From: VBDM01 sp041493345
Lineage (GTDB): Bacteria; Pseudomonadota; Gammaproteobacteria; Burkholderiales; SG8-39
Reading direction: 5' to 3'
Length of the DNA stretch: 12,004 nt
Assembly (NCBI GenBank): GCA_041493345.1
Contig: JBGPYQ010000093.1
Location: 1-12,004, forward strand
Under the pieces are notes generated by a model. That model saw only the letters and a list, made by a program, of their open reading frames with translations. It searched no databases and was not told where the DNA came from. Numbering within the stretch: the stretch's first letter is position 1; each line of letters begins with the position of its first letter. The position numbers and the translations under genes were made by a program. Shown in pieces: positions 1 to 6,282 of the stretch.

Positions 1-1650
1 CCCGGCCTCCTTGTGCGCGCGCTCCTCCAGCTCCATCATCTTCTGCCCGAGCTCGCGCCCCTGCGCTTCGAGCTGCGCCGCGTCTATCAGCACCCCGTTC
101 CGCTCCATGCGGAAGAGCACCTCGCGCACCGGGAGCTCGATCGCGCTGTATACGTAGGCGAGCTTCGCGTCGGCCTCGACCTTCGGCCAGAGCGCCTGGT
201 GAAGCTGCAGGGTGATGTCGGCGTCCTCCGCTGCGTACTCGGTGGCGCGGGCCACATCCACCTGATCGAAGGAGATGCGCTGCGCTCCGGTCCCGGTGAC
301 CTCGTCGTAGGTGAGGGTCTTCGCGCCCAGGTGCCGCAGGGCGAGGCTGTCCATGTCGTGGCGCGCGTGGCTCTCGATCACGTAGGACTCAAGCAGGGTG
401 TCGTGCGCGATGCCGCGCAGCGCCACGCCGTGGTTGGCGAGCACGTGCTGGTCGTACTTGATGTTTTGCCCGAGCTTCCGGTGCCGGGCGTTCTCCAGCC
501 AGGGCTTCAGGATCGCGAGCGCCGCCTCCACGCCGATCTGCTCCGGCGCGCCGGCATAGTTGTGCACAAGCGGCAGGTAAGCCGCGTGGCCGGCGATGGC
601 CGCGAACGACATGCCGACCAGTTGCGCCTGCATCGGCTCCAGACTTGTAGTCTCGGTGTCGAAGGAAACGAGCTCGACCGATTCGAGAGTCTCGAGCCAG
701 CGTTTCAGCCCGGCTTCGGTGAGCAGGGTTTCGTAGCGGCGCTTCGTGTGTGCCTTCGCGGGCGGCGCCTGCTGCGAAACGGGAGACGGGGTCTCGCCGG
801 CACTGCCCGGTTCTTCCTTGAGCCAGTTCTTGAAGCCGAAGCGACTGAACAATTCCGGGAGCCGCTTCCCGTCGCGCGGCGCGAGCTTCAGGTCCTCGGG
901 CGCAAACGGCAGTTTCACGTCGCATTTCACGGTGAGGAGTTCCTTTCCCTTGGGCAGCCAGTCGAGCGACATGCGAAGGTTCTCGCCGACGACGCCGCCA
1001 ATCTCCGCCGCATGCTCGACCACTGCATCGAGCGAGCCGTACTGCGAGAGCCACTTCACCGCGGTCTTGGGACCGACCTTATCCACGCCGGGCACGTTGT
1101 CCACGCTGTCGCCGACGAGCGTCAGGTAGTCCAGCATTCGTTCGGGTGCGACGCCGAACTTTGCCTTCACCCCGTCCGGATCGAGGCGCTCGTTCGTCAT
1201 GGTGTTGACGAGCATGACGCGCTCGTTCACGAGCTGCGCGAGGTCCTTGTCGCCCGTGGAGATCACCGTCCGCATGCCGCGCTTCTCCGCCTCTCGGGCG
1301 AGCGTGCCGATGACGTCATCGGCCTCGACACCCTCGACCTGGACCAGCGGCCAGCCGAGCGCGCGGATCGCGTCGTGCAGCGGCGCGATCTGGCCCGCGA
1401 GCTCGTCGGGCATCGGCGGGCGGTGCGCCTTGTATTCCGGATACAGATCATCGCGGAAGGTCCTGCCTTTGGCATCGAACACGCAGGCGACGTAGTCCGC
1501 CTTGTAGTCGGCGAGCAGCCGTCGTAGCATGTTGAGCACGCCGTAGATCGCGCCGGTCGGCTCGCCCGCCGCGTTCCTCAGATCGGGCAGCGCATGAAAC
1601 GCTCGATACAGGTACGACGAACCGTCAACCAGCAGCAGCGTCTTTTCCAA
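1..1650 (-). CDS. polA: DNA polymerase I, N-terminal 550 residues (partial)
   Basis: DNA polymerase I fills gaps and removes RNA primers in replication and repair. The frame is open from position 1650 to the window edge, giving 550 residues of a protein usually near 900-930. Visible domains are the 5'-3' nuclease (about 1-290), with V-E-A-D-D at 108-112, S-T-G-D-K-D at 131-136 and the helix-hairpin-helix region G-D-S-V-D-N near 180-185. The 3'-5' proofreading domain follows (about 310-490), then the start of the polymerase domain. Proofreading looks intact: D331/E333 (exo I), D400 (exo II) and Y472-x3-D476 (exo III) are all present. The start is TTG at 1650-1648. An in-frame TAA lies three codons upstream, and the product then begins E-K-T-L-L-L-V-D-G-S-S-Y, as usual for this protein. 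No good Shine-Dalgarno sequence is visible. The polymerase active site lies outside the window. Confidence 0.97.
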   Translation of the reverse strand, partial: MEKTLLLVDGSSYLYRAFHALPDLRNAAGEPTGAIYGVLNMLRRLLADYKADYVACVFDAKGRTFRDDLYPEYKAHRPPMPDELAGQIAPLHDAIRALGWPLVQVEGVEADDVIGTLAREAEKRGMRTVISTGDKDLAQLVNERVMLVNTMTNERLDPDGVKAKFGVAPERMLDYLTLVGDSVDNVPGVDKVGPKTAVKWLSQYGSLDAVVEHAAEIGGVVGENLRMSLDWLPKGKELLTVKCDVKLPFAPEDLKLAPRDGKRLPELFSRFGFKNWLKEEPGSAGETPSPVSQQAPPAKAHTKRRYETLLTEAGLKRWLETLESVELVSFDTETTSLEPMQAQLVGMSFAAIAGHAAYLPLVHNYAGAPEQIGVEAALAILKPWLENARHRKLGQNIKYDQHVLANHGVALRGIAHDTLLESYVIESHARHDMDSLALRHLGAKTLTYDEVTGTGAQRISFDQVDVARATEYAAEDADITLQLHQALWPKVEADAKLAYVYSAIELPVREVLFRMERNGVLIDAAQLEAQGRELGQKMMELEERAHKEAG

Positions 1651-1658
1651 GGAAATTT

Positions 1659-1793
1659 ATGAGCGACAAGATCCCGAAGCCATCCGACCCCATGTCGCAT
1701 TCGGCTTTCACTGCAGCCGAGGCCTGGCACCTGTTCGGTATTATGTCAGAATTTGCCGGTGCCGCCGAGCGCGAAACCCTGCTCAATCTCTAG
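1659..1793 (+). pseudogene. N-terminal remnant of a LOG-family (TIGR00730) protein
   Basis: This is a 44-codon ORF (ATG at 1659, TAG at 1791-1793) with AGGA at 1650-1653 as a usable ribosome binding site. Its second half contains A-E-A-W-H-L-F-G-I-M-S-E-F followed by A-E-R. I recognise this as the segment just before the Rossmann core in betaproteobacterial LOG-family proteins (lysine-decarboxylase-like fold; cytokinin-riboside 5'-monophosphate phosphoribohydrolase type), where it reads like E-S-W-R-V-F-R-I-M-S-E-F. The family normally continues into R-P-A-V-x-I-F-G-S-A-R and about 200 more residues. None of that is visible in any rightward frame before the next gene. The simplest reading is a stub left by a deletion of the gene body. 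It could instead be a small expressed ORF or chance resemblance. It overlaps the probable polA promoter, which may be why it persists. Confidence 0.5.
1740..1748 (-). promoter_or_regulatory. Candidate extended -10 promoter for polA
   Basis: On the minus strand this reads TGACATAAT: a TG extension, one base, then CATAAT, a 5/6 match to the sigma-70 -10 consensus. No good -35 is present at 17 bp (TCGGCG). Transcription would start near 1733 and leave a leader of about 80 bases before the TTG of polA. The site lies inside the rightward stub ORF at 1659-1793. It is inferred from the motif only. Confidence 0.4.
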
Positions 1794-1832
1794 GCTGAAG
1801 CCGCCGCCCGCGCCACCCATCGTTGTCAATTC

Positions 1833-1841
1833 TGCTAGACT
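1833..1841 (+). promoter_or_regulatory. Candidate extended -10 upstream of the DUF2782 gene
   Basis: TGCTAGACT: a TG extension plus TAGACT (4/6 to consensus). A TTGTCA at 1823-1828 lies too close to serve as its -35. A start about seven bases after the hexamer would fall near 1848, only about 7 bases before the ATG at 1855, which has no Shine-Dalgarno sequence. Weak evidence from the motif alone, but the same TGCTA pattern precedes the HIT gene and ubiE. Confidence 0.3.
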
Positions 1842-1854
1842 GCCCTCGAAAAAA

Positions 1855-2199
1855 ATGTTTCGCAACATGTTGCGCCACTTCCTGCTGCTGCTATTGCTTG
1901 GCGCTGCGCTGCCGCTATTGGCACAGCCGCGGCCCAAGCTCGAGCCGCTTCCGGAACCTCCGCCTCCTCCTCCGGGCGCCTCCGCCGAAGAACCCGGCGA
2001 GCCCTCGGTGCGCATCAGGCCGGGAGAAGACGTACAGGTCGAGGAACACGTCATCGACGGCAAGCGCGTGGTGCGCTCGACCACGGCCTCCGGCAGCGTG
2101 TATTACCTGATCGAGGACTTGGGCGACGGCCCCGGTATCAGAAACGGGAATCTCGATAGCGGCGTGCGGGTCCCCCTCTGGGTGATTCGCCAGTTCTGA
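1855..2199 (+). CDS. DUF2782 family secreted/periplasmic protein
   Basis: A 114-residue protein of unknown function. It begins with a clear signal peptide: a basic start (M-F-R-N-M-L-R-H), then a leucine-rich core ending L-P-L-L-A-Q near residue 24. A proline-rich linker with E-P-L-P-E-P-P follows. The conserved part has V-R-I-R-P-G-E-D, V-I-D-G-K-R-V-V-R, Y-Y-L-I-E-D and a C-terminal V-R-V-P-L-W-V-I, the layout I recall for the DUF2782 family, normally found beside polA and thrB in betaproteobacteria. ATG 1855 was chosen over the in-frame ATG at 1867 because it puts two basic residues ahead of the hydrophobic core. A longer reading from 1753 would place a non-signal sequence in front of the core and is unlikely. 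The 40-bp gap to thrB suggests co-transcription. Confidence 0.85.
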   Translation: MFRNMLRHFLLLLLLGAALPLLAQPRPKLEPLPEPPPPPPGASAEEPGEPSVRIRPGEDVQVEEHVIDGKRVVRSTTASGSVYYLIEDLGDGPGIRNGNLDSGVRVPLWVIRQF

Positions 2200-2239
2200 T
2201 CCACGCGGCCGCGCGAGCGCCTGCGCATGTGAGCGCTCC

Positions 2240-3178
2240 ATGTCCGTCTTTACGCGCGTCACCGCCGACGAACTCTCCATCTGGCTCGAGCGTTACGCCA
2301 TCGGCGCGCTCCTCGACATGCAGGGTATCGCCTCGGGCGTCGAAAATACCAATTATTTCGTCACCACGTCCCACGGCCGCTTCGTGCTCACGCTCTTCGA
2401 GAAACTGGGCGCCGCCGAGCTGCCTTTCTATCTGAACCTCATGGCGCATCTGGCGCGCCACGGCATCCCCTGTCCGGCGCCGATCGCCGACGAGGGCAAT
2501 AACTACCTCGGATCGCTCAACGGCAAGCCGGCCACCCTCGTTACCTGCCTGCCTGGCGCGCCCGTGCCCGCTCCCGGGGTTCTCCATTGCGAGCGGGTCG
2601 GCGCGGTTCTCGCCGACATGCACCTCGCCGGCAGGAACTACGCCGGCGCTCTGGAGAATCCGCGCGGCCCGAGGTGGTGGCGCGAGGCGGCGCGCAAAGT
2701 CATGCCATTCCTCGACGAAGACCGCCGCGCGCTGCTGCAATCGGAGCTCGAGTTCCAGTCGCGGCATCGCTTCCTCGAGCTGCCGCGCGGCCCGATCCAT
2801 GCCGACCTGTTCCGGGACAATGTGCTGTTCGATGGAGCGCGCATAGGCGGTGTGATCGATTTTTACTTCGCCGGCATTGACGCGCTGCTCTTTGACGTCG
2901 CGGTGACCGTAAATGACTGGTGCGTCGATTCGAGCGGCGGGATCGACGCGGCGCGCGGGACCGCGCTGCTTTCAGCCTACCGCAGGGCGCGGGAATTCTC
3001 CGCCGCGGAGCACGACGCATGGCCCGTGATGCTGCGCGCGGGTGCGCTGCGGTTCTGGCTGTCGCGGCTGTATGACTTCTATCTGCCGCGCGCCGGAGAG
3101 CTGACCCACGCGCACGACCCCGAGCATTTCCGGCGCGTGCTCGAGGCGCGCCGCGCGCGTCCGTTCCCCCTTGCCTGA
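2240..3178 (+). CDS. thrB: Homoserine kinase, aminoglycoside-phosphotransferase fold
   Basis: Phosphorylates L-homoserine with ATP to O-phospho-L-homoserine, the step before threonine synthase. The 312-residue protein belongs to the kinase-like (APH-fold, TIGR00938) homoserine kinases rather than the GHMP-type ThrB of enterobacteria. It opens M-S-V-F-T and carries G-I-A-S-G-V-E-N-T-N-Y-F-V-T-T (29-43) with the nucleotide-binding strand R-F-V-L-T-L-F-E-K (47-55). The catalytic loop is H-A-D-L-F-R-D-N (187-194), a Brenner-type H-x-D-x4-N motif. The metal-binding region is I-D-F-Y-F-A-G (206-212), followed by V-T-V-N-D-W-C-V-D (222-230) and R-F-W-L-S-R-L-Y-D (271-279). Full length for the family. 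The Shine-Dalgarno sequence is weak; the start is set by the conserved N-terminus. Location next to polA and the DUF2782 gene is a familiar betaproteobacterial arrangement. Confidence 0.96.
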   Translation: MSVFTRVTADELSIWLERYAIGALLDMQGIASGVENTNYFVTTSHGRFVLTLFEKLGAAELPFYLNLMAHLARHGIPCPAPIADEGNNYLGSLNGKPATLVTCLPGAPVPAPGVLHCERVGAVLADMHLAGRNYAGALENPRGPRWWREAARKVMPFLDEDRRALLQSELEFQSRHRFLELPRGPIHADLFRDNVLFDGARIGGVIDFYFAGIDALLFDVAVTVNDWCVDSSGGIDAARGTALLSAYRRAREFSAAEHDAWPVMLRAGALRFWLSRLYDFYLPRAGELTHAHDPEHFRRVLEARRARPFPLA

Positions 3179-3239
3179 ACGGCGCGCGCGGACCAGACTT
3201 GCGGATGCACGCGTGACCGAATCAAGGCGGAATTAGTCG

Positions 3240-4031
3240 ATGCGTATCGTCCCGGCCAGAAGCGGGTGGATGTGGCTCGCAAAGGGCTTTGCGCTGTTTC
3301 GCAGAAGTCCGGCGATGTGGCTGCTGCTCGTGTTCACCTACTGGATCGCCGTGGCGCTGCTTGGCCAGGTCCGCTATGTGGGCCTGGTCGCGTCCACCGT
3401 GCTGCTGCCCGCGTTTTCGGTCAGCTTCATGATCATGTGCGCGGTGATCGACCAGGGCGGAATGCTCAGACCGGCGCTGCTGTTTTCCGGATTTCGCAGC
3501 CAACTCTCGAAATTGATCACGCTGGGCGGCCTGTACCTGCTGTCGATTGCGCTCGTGCTCGCGGTCGCATCGCTGGCCGACGGCGGCGAGCTTCTTGCGT
3601 GGATGTTCTCCGGCCGGGAGCCGCAAATAGAGACGATCCGCGACGGCAGTGTCCTGCGCGCCCTTCTGCTCGCGGCCCTGGCCGGCACGCCGGTGCTGAT
3701 GGCCTTCTGGTTTGCTCCCGTCCTTGCCGCATGGGACGGGATGGGCGCGCTGAAGGCCCTCTTCTACAGCTTCTTTGCGGGCTTGCGAAACTGGCGGGCG
3801 TTTCTCGTCTACGGGGCCATGCTCGGGCTCGTCGGCGTGGCGTTCCTGGTGATGGTCACCGTGGCGGTGGTCCTGACGCGCGGGCAGGCGGATGCGCTGC
3901 GCCATCTGGCGGTGGTGTTTACGCTGTTTACGCTCCCGACCGTTTTCGGAAGTTTTTACGCAAGCTACCGCGACATTTTTCCCGAAGGCCGGATTCCGGC
4001 AGCGGGCTCCGACGCGGACACCGGTCGTTGA
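3240..4031 (+). CDS. BPSS1780-family integral membrane protein
   Basis: A 263-residue inner-membrane protein of unknown function. The N-terminus G-W-M-W-L-A-K-G-F-A-L-F-R-R-S-P-A-M-W (9-27) is the hallmark I recall for the betaproteobacterial BPSS1780 family. By hydrophobicity about six transmembrane segments are visible: roughly 26-42, 46-66, 93-113, 140-165, 187-212 and 222-242. There is a polar loop between the third and fourth (114-139), and the C-terminal tail is short and acidic. Conserved-looking charged or aromatic patches include F-W-F-A-P (156-160), W-D-G-M (165-168) and Y-R-D-I-F-P (243-248). AAGGCGG at 3224-3230, nine bases before ATG 3240, is a plausible Shine-Dalgarno sequence. 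It follows thrB by 61 bp and may share its transcript. Nothing visible assigns a substrate. Confidence 0.88.
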   Translation: MRIVPARSGWMWLAKGFALFRRSPAMWLLLVFTYWIAVALLGQVRYVGLVASTVLLPAFSVSFMIMCAVIDQGGMLRPALLFSGFRSQLSKLITLGGLYLLSIALVLAVASLADGGELLAWMFSGREPQIETIRDGSVLRALLLAALAGTPVLMAFWFAPVLAAWDGMGALKALFYSFFAGLRNWRAFLVYGAMLGLVGVAFLVMVTVAVVLTRGQADALRHLAVVFTLFTLPTVFGSFYASYRDIFPEGRIPAAGSDADTGR

Positions 4032-4058
4032 CGCACCCTCGGGCCAATCTGCTAAGAT
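4028..4058 (+). promoter_or_regulatory. Candidate sigma-70 promoter for the HIT gene operon
   Basis: TTGACG at 4028-4033 (5/6 to the -35 consensus, overlapping the stop codon of the membrane-protein gene) and TAAGAT at 4053-4058 (4/6 to the -10), preceded by TGC at 4050-4052 as an extended -10. The spacer is 19 bp, longer than the ideal 17, which the TG extension could offset. Transcription would begin near 4065, about 57 bases before the GTG of the HIT gene, and would probably also cover copy A. Confidence 0.5.
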
Positions 4059-4121
4059 TCGACGCGGCGCCCCCGATGCGCGCCAGCGCCGGGCGCGCAC
4101 AGACCCGGCGAAGCGCAAATA

Positions 4122-4538
4122 GTGACTGAGAACCCCTGCGAGCTGTGCATTTCCAGGGACGGAAGCGCCCTCTGGAAGGATGGTCTTTGCCGCGTGGTGC
4201 TGGTTGACGATCCCGACTATCCCGGTTTCTGCCGCGTTATCCTCGAACGGCACGTGACGGAAATGAGCGATCTTTCATCCGGCGAGCGCACGCGCTTTAT
4301 GGATGTGGTGTTCGCGACCGAGGAAGCACTGAGGCAGCTCCTGCGCCCCGACAAGGTCAATCTCGCGAGCCTCGGCAACGCGACGCCGCACCTGCATTGG
4401 CACGTAATCCCGCGCCATCGCGATGACCGTCACTTCCCCCGGCCGATCTGGGCCGAGCCGTCGCGCAACGACTTTCCCAGACGCCCGCCGCCCGAGCGCG
4501 CAGCGCTTGCGCTGCTGCTGAAACAACGCCTGGCCTAG
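4122..4538 (+). CDS. HIT-family (histidine triad) nucleotide-binding protein
   Basis: A 138-residue member of the histidine-triad superfamily of nucleotide hydrolases and transferases. The catalytic triad is H-L-H-W-H-V-I-P at 90-97 (H90, H92, H94). N-terminal features are N-P-C-E-L-C (4-9, a possible C-x2-C metal pair), V-V-L-V-D-D-P-D-Y-P-G-F-C-R-V (25-39) and H-V-T-E-M-S-D-L (44-51), typical of the proteobacterial group near 140 residues. The mid-section D-K-V-N-L-A-S-L-G-N (77-86) is the usual strand before the triad. GTG at 4122 is the start that aligns with the family; no strong Shine-Dalgarno sequence is visible. The physiological substrate cannot be read from sequence. Its stop lies 5 bp before copy A of the following paralogue pair, implying an operon. 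A 10-bp palindrome, GGCCTAGGCC, covers the stop (4532-4541). Confidence 0.93.
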   Translation: MTENPCELCISRDGSALWKDGLCRVVLVDDPDYPGFCRVILERHVTEMSDLSSGERTRFMDVVFATEEALRQLLRPDKVNLASLGNATPHLHWHVIPRHRDDRHFPRPIWAEPSRNDFPRRPPPERAALALLLKQRLA

Positions 4539-4543
4539 GCCGC

Positions 4544-6154
4544 ATGTCGAACTTCGATCTTCCGATCATCAATCCGGACGCCAAGCCGGAGTTCACCGAC
4601 TCGAATGCGTGCGCCGCATGGCTGCGGACGCTGCCGCTCATAAGCGCCGGCCGCTCCCATGAGCGCCTTCTCGGCCAGCTCGCGGAGCTGAACGGCTTTG
4701 AGGTGCCGCCCGCAGAGCGGCTGAAGATCCTCGAGTTGCTGCGCGGTCCGGTGGTGTTTGTGCAGACGGAATACGCAAAGAAATTTGCCAGCCGCCCGGT
4801 TCCGCTATTGCGGCCGGAGCGCGATATCTTCAAGAACGTCAAGGCGCTCTGGGACGCACTGTCTCTCGGCTATCAGCACTGTTTGCGCGCCGTCGCCGAC
4901 GGCGATGCGGGTATGAGCGGCCTGGTCGCGCTCCTTTGCCAGCGCGTGCTCTGGTGCTGCGGACAGAAAATCAACAATTACTACGAGGCCTACCAGGATC
5001 TCGAGGACAATGACTGGAAGCTGCTGCACCGCGTATACGCGTTCGCCGAGGATCGCGACGTCGCCGACGACAAGGTCGGCCATCCTGCTCACAAGGGCAA
5101 GGTCGAGACGAGCTGTATCGAAACCTACGCTCATGTGCTGCTGCTGAATCTGGCCAATCCCAATGAGCTGGGCCCGCGCCAGATCGCGCTCATCTCGCGC
5201 TGGCTCGAGCGCTGGGCGAGAAGGGTCTCAATCGCGCGCACTCCCCGCGCTGCGGGAAACGGCGCCGCGCCCCTGGTCGTCGACCTCGCAAGCGGCGCCG
5301 GCGCTTCGCGGCGCCCCGCCACGGGAGACACCCTCCGCTTTATCGAGATCGGCAACATCAGCAAGAGCGTGCGCAAGCGCGTCGCCCTCCTGCGCCAGGG
5401 CGAATCGCCGATTTCGCTCCGCCTGGGCAACGATGTCGCCGCTTCCGTCGCGGAGAGCCTGCTGGTGATGCTTTACCGCCGGTGGCGCGACGAGGGACAG
5501 TCGCGGGTGCAGCCGCGCCGTAGCGCAAGCGGCACGGCGCAAATCTGTTCGGGCATGGGCGCCGTGCATCACCTCGTCACCGGCCGGCCGTTTCAAAAGC
5601 AAGGCGAATCCAGGGGCTTGCACAAGATGCAGCACGAAGAAATTGCAAGCTTCGGGCGCGTTGCCGGCCGGCAAGGGAACGATCAGGCCGCAGCACCCGA
5701 TTACGCGCTGGAGACCTGGCAGATCAACCAGGAAAGCCTTTCCGGATTTCGCCTCGAGCGCCTTGACCCGGCGGCGAAATCGCGCCTGGTTCTGAATCAG
5801 CTGGTCGCGGTCCGGCCGGCCGACGCGAAGGGTTTCCTCCTTTGCGTCGTCCGCTGGCTGTCGGTGTCCGCGCAATTCGAGCTGCGCATTGGCGTGCGCA
5901 CTCTCCCGGGGATGCCGATCGGCGTCACGATTCGCGCCGGCGGCGTCAATGCCCCGGCCGAAGCGATCGTACCCGCCCTCATGCTGCCGGCGGTAGAGGC
6001 GCTGCAGGCTCCGGACACGCTGGTGCTGCCCGCCGGCTGGTTCCGGCCCAAGCGCGTCATCGAGGTCTGGACCGACAAGGCGCATCAGATGGTGCTGTCC
6101 GCGGTCATAGAGCGCGGCGCCGATTTCGAGCGCGTCACCTTCGATCCCCTCTAG
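4544..6154 (+). CDS. Conserved betaproteobacterial protein with PilZ-like C-terminal region (copy A)
   Basis: A 536-residue cytoplasmic protein with no signal peptide or membrane segment. I recall homologues downstream of HIT genes in betaproteobacteria, labelled variously as molecular chaperone or PilZ/cyclic-di-GMP-binding protein. No experimental function is known to me. The first 230 residues look all-helical, with R-L-K-I-L-E-L-L-R (59-67), L-L-C-Q-R-V-L (130-136) and R-W-L-E-R-W-A-R-R-V (219-228). A middle part has S-V-R-K-R-V-A-L-L-R-Q-G-E (275-287). The C-terminal part (about 370-536) appears beta-rich: R-V-A-G-R (372-376), Q-E-S-L-S-G-F (396-402), V-A-V-R-P (421-425), L-V-L-P-A-G-W-F (493-500). 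The R-x3-R followed about 20 residues later by x-x-S-x-x-G resembles the PilZ cyclic-di-GMP signature, with Q in the D/N position. Binding is an inference. It starts 5 bp after the HIT gene. Confidence 0.85.
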   Translation: MSNFDLPIINPDAKPEFTDSNACAAWLRTLPLISAGRSHERLLGQLAELNGFEVPPAERLKILELLRGPVVFVQTEYAKKFASRPVPLLRPERDIFKNVKALWDALSLGYQHCLRAVADGDAGMSGLVALLCQRVLWCCGQKINNYYEAYQDLEDNDWKLLHRVYAFAEDRDVADDKVGHPAHKGKVETSCIETYAHVLLLNLANPNELGPRQIALISRWLERWARRVSIARTPRAAGNGAAPLVVDLASGAGASRRPATGDTLRFIEIGNISKSVRKRVALLRQGESPISLRLGNDVAASVAESLLVMLYRRWRDEGQSRVQPRRSASGTAQICSGMGAVHHLVTGRPFQKQGESRGLHKMQHEEIASFGRVAGRQGNDQAAAPDYALETWQINQESLSGFRLERLDPAAKSRLVLNQLVAVRPADAKGFLLCVVRWLSVSAQFELRIGVRTLPGMPIGVTIRAGGVNAPAEAIVPALMLPAVEALQAPDTLVLPAGWFRPKRVIEVWTDKAHQMVLSAVIERGADFERVTFDPL

Positions 6155-6158
6155 CCGC

Positions 6159-6169
6159 GCGCAATCCGC
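6159..6169 (+). repeat. 11-bp direct repeat, first copy, after copy A stop
   Basis: GCGCAATCCGC begins 5 bp after the stop of copy A; the identical 11-mer begins 10 bp after the stop of copy B (7894-7904). Matching sequence at nearly the same place after two tandem paralogues may be left from the duplication, or may be chance in GC-rich DNA. Confidence 0.5.
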
Positions 6170-6170
6170 C

Positions 6171-6180
6171 CCCCGCGGGG
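6171..6180. repeat. Short GC palindrome in the A/B gap
   Basis: CCCCGCGGGG is a perfect 10-bp palindrome, 17 bp after the copy A stop. It has no loop and no T-run after it, so it is not a convincing intrinsic terminator. The 128-bp gap also holds a near-repeat, CCGCGTTTGCC (6181-6191) and CCGCCGTTTGCC (6210-6221). Confidence 0.4.
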
Positions 6181-6216
6181 CCGCGTTTGCCAAGAAATTC
6201 ACACCCGGGCCGCCGT

Positions 6217-6245
6217 TTGCCGCGCGAATATGCCGGCGTCATAGT
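6217..6245 (+). promoter_or_regulatory. Weak candidate promoter for copy B
   Basis: TTGCCG (6217-6222, 4/6 to the -35 consensus) and CATAGT (6240-6245, 4/6 to the -10) are spaced 17 bp apart, with the ATG of copy B 37 bp downstream. Both boxes are poor matches. The 128-bp gap between A and B leaves room for a separate promoter, but read-through from the HIT gene is equally possible. Confidence 0.25.
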
Positions 6246-6282
6246 ACATTCGCCTCGACCCTGCCGTTGCGCCTAGGATTCC

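Noticed and set aside
13..1527. 504-codon rightward ORF antisense to polA
   Set aside because: It mirrors the conserved polA frame. Its composition is arginine-, leucine- and histidine-rich with no recognisable domain, as expected from the complement of GC-rich coding sequence.
1753..1854. Longer start for the DUF2782 gene
   Set aside because: It would put about 34 proline-rich residues ahead of a clear signal peptide and runs through the stub ORF region.
3222..4253. 343-codon leftward ORF over the membrane-protein and HIT genes
   Set aside because: It crosses two well-supported rightward genes. The product is rich in R, H, Q and E and has no recognisable fold.
4532..4541. GGCCTAGGCC palindrome at the HIT gene stop as an operator
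   Set aside because: A 10-bp GC-rich palindrome at a stop codon with no -35 or -10 around it is likely chance.
6171..6180. CCCCGCGGGG palindrome as an intrinsic terminator after copy A
   Set aside because: No loop, a stem of only five pairs and no T-run downstream.
5228..6202. 324-codon leftward ORF antisense to copy A
   Set aside because: Shadow of a conserved gene in high-GC DNA, with no start signal or domain.
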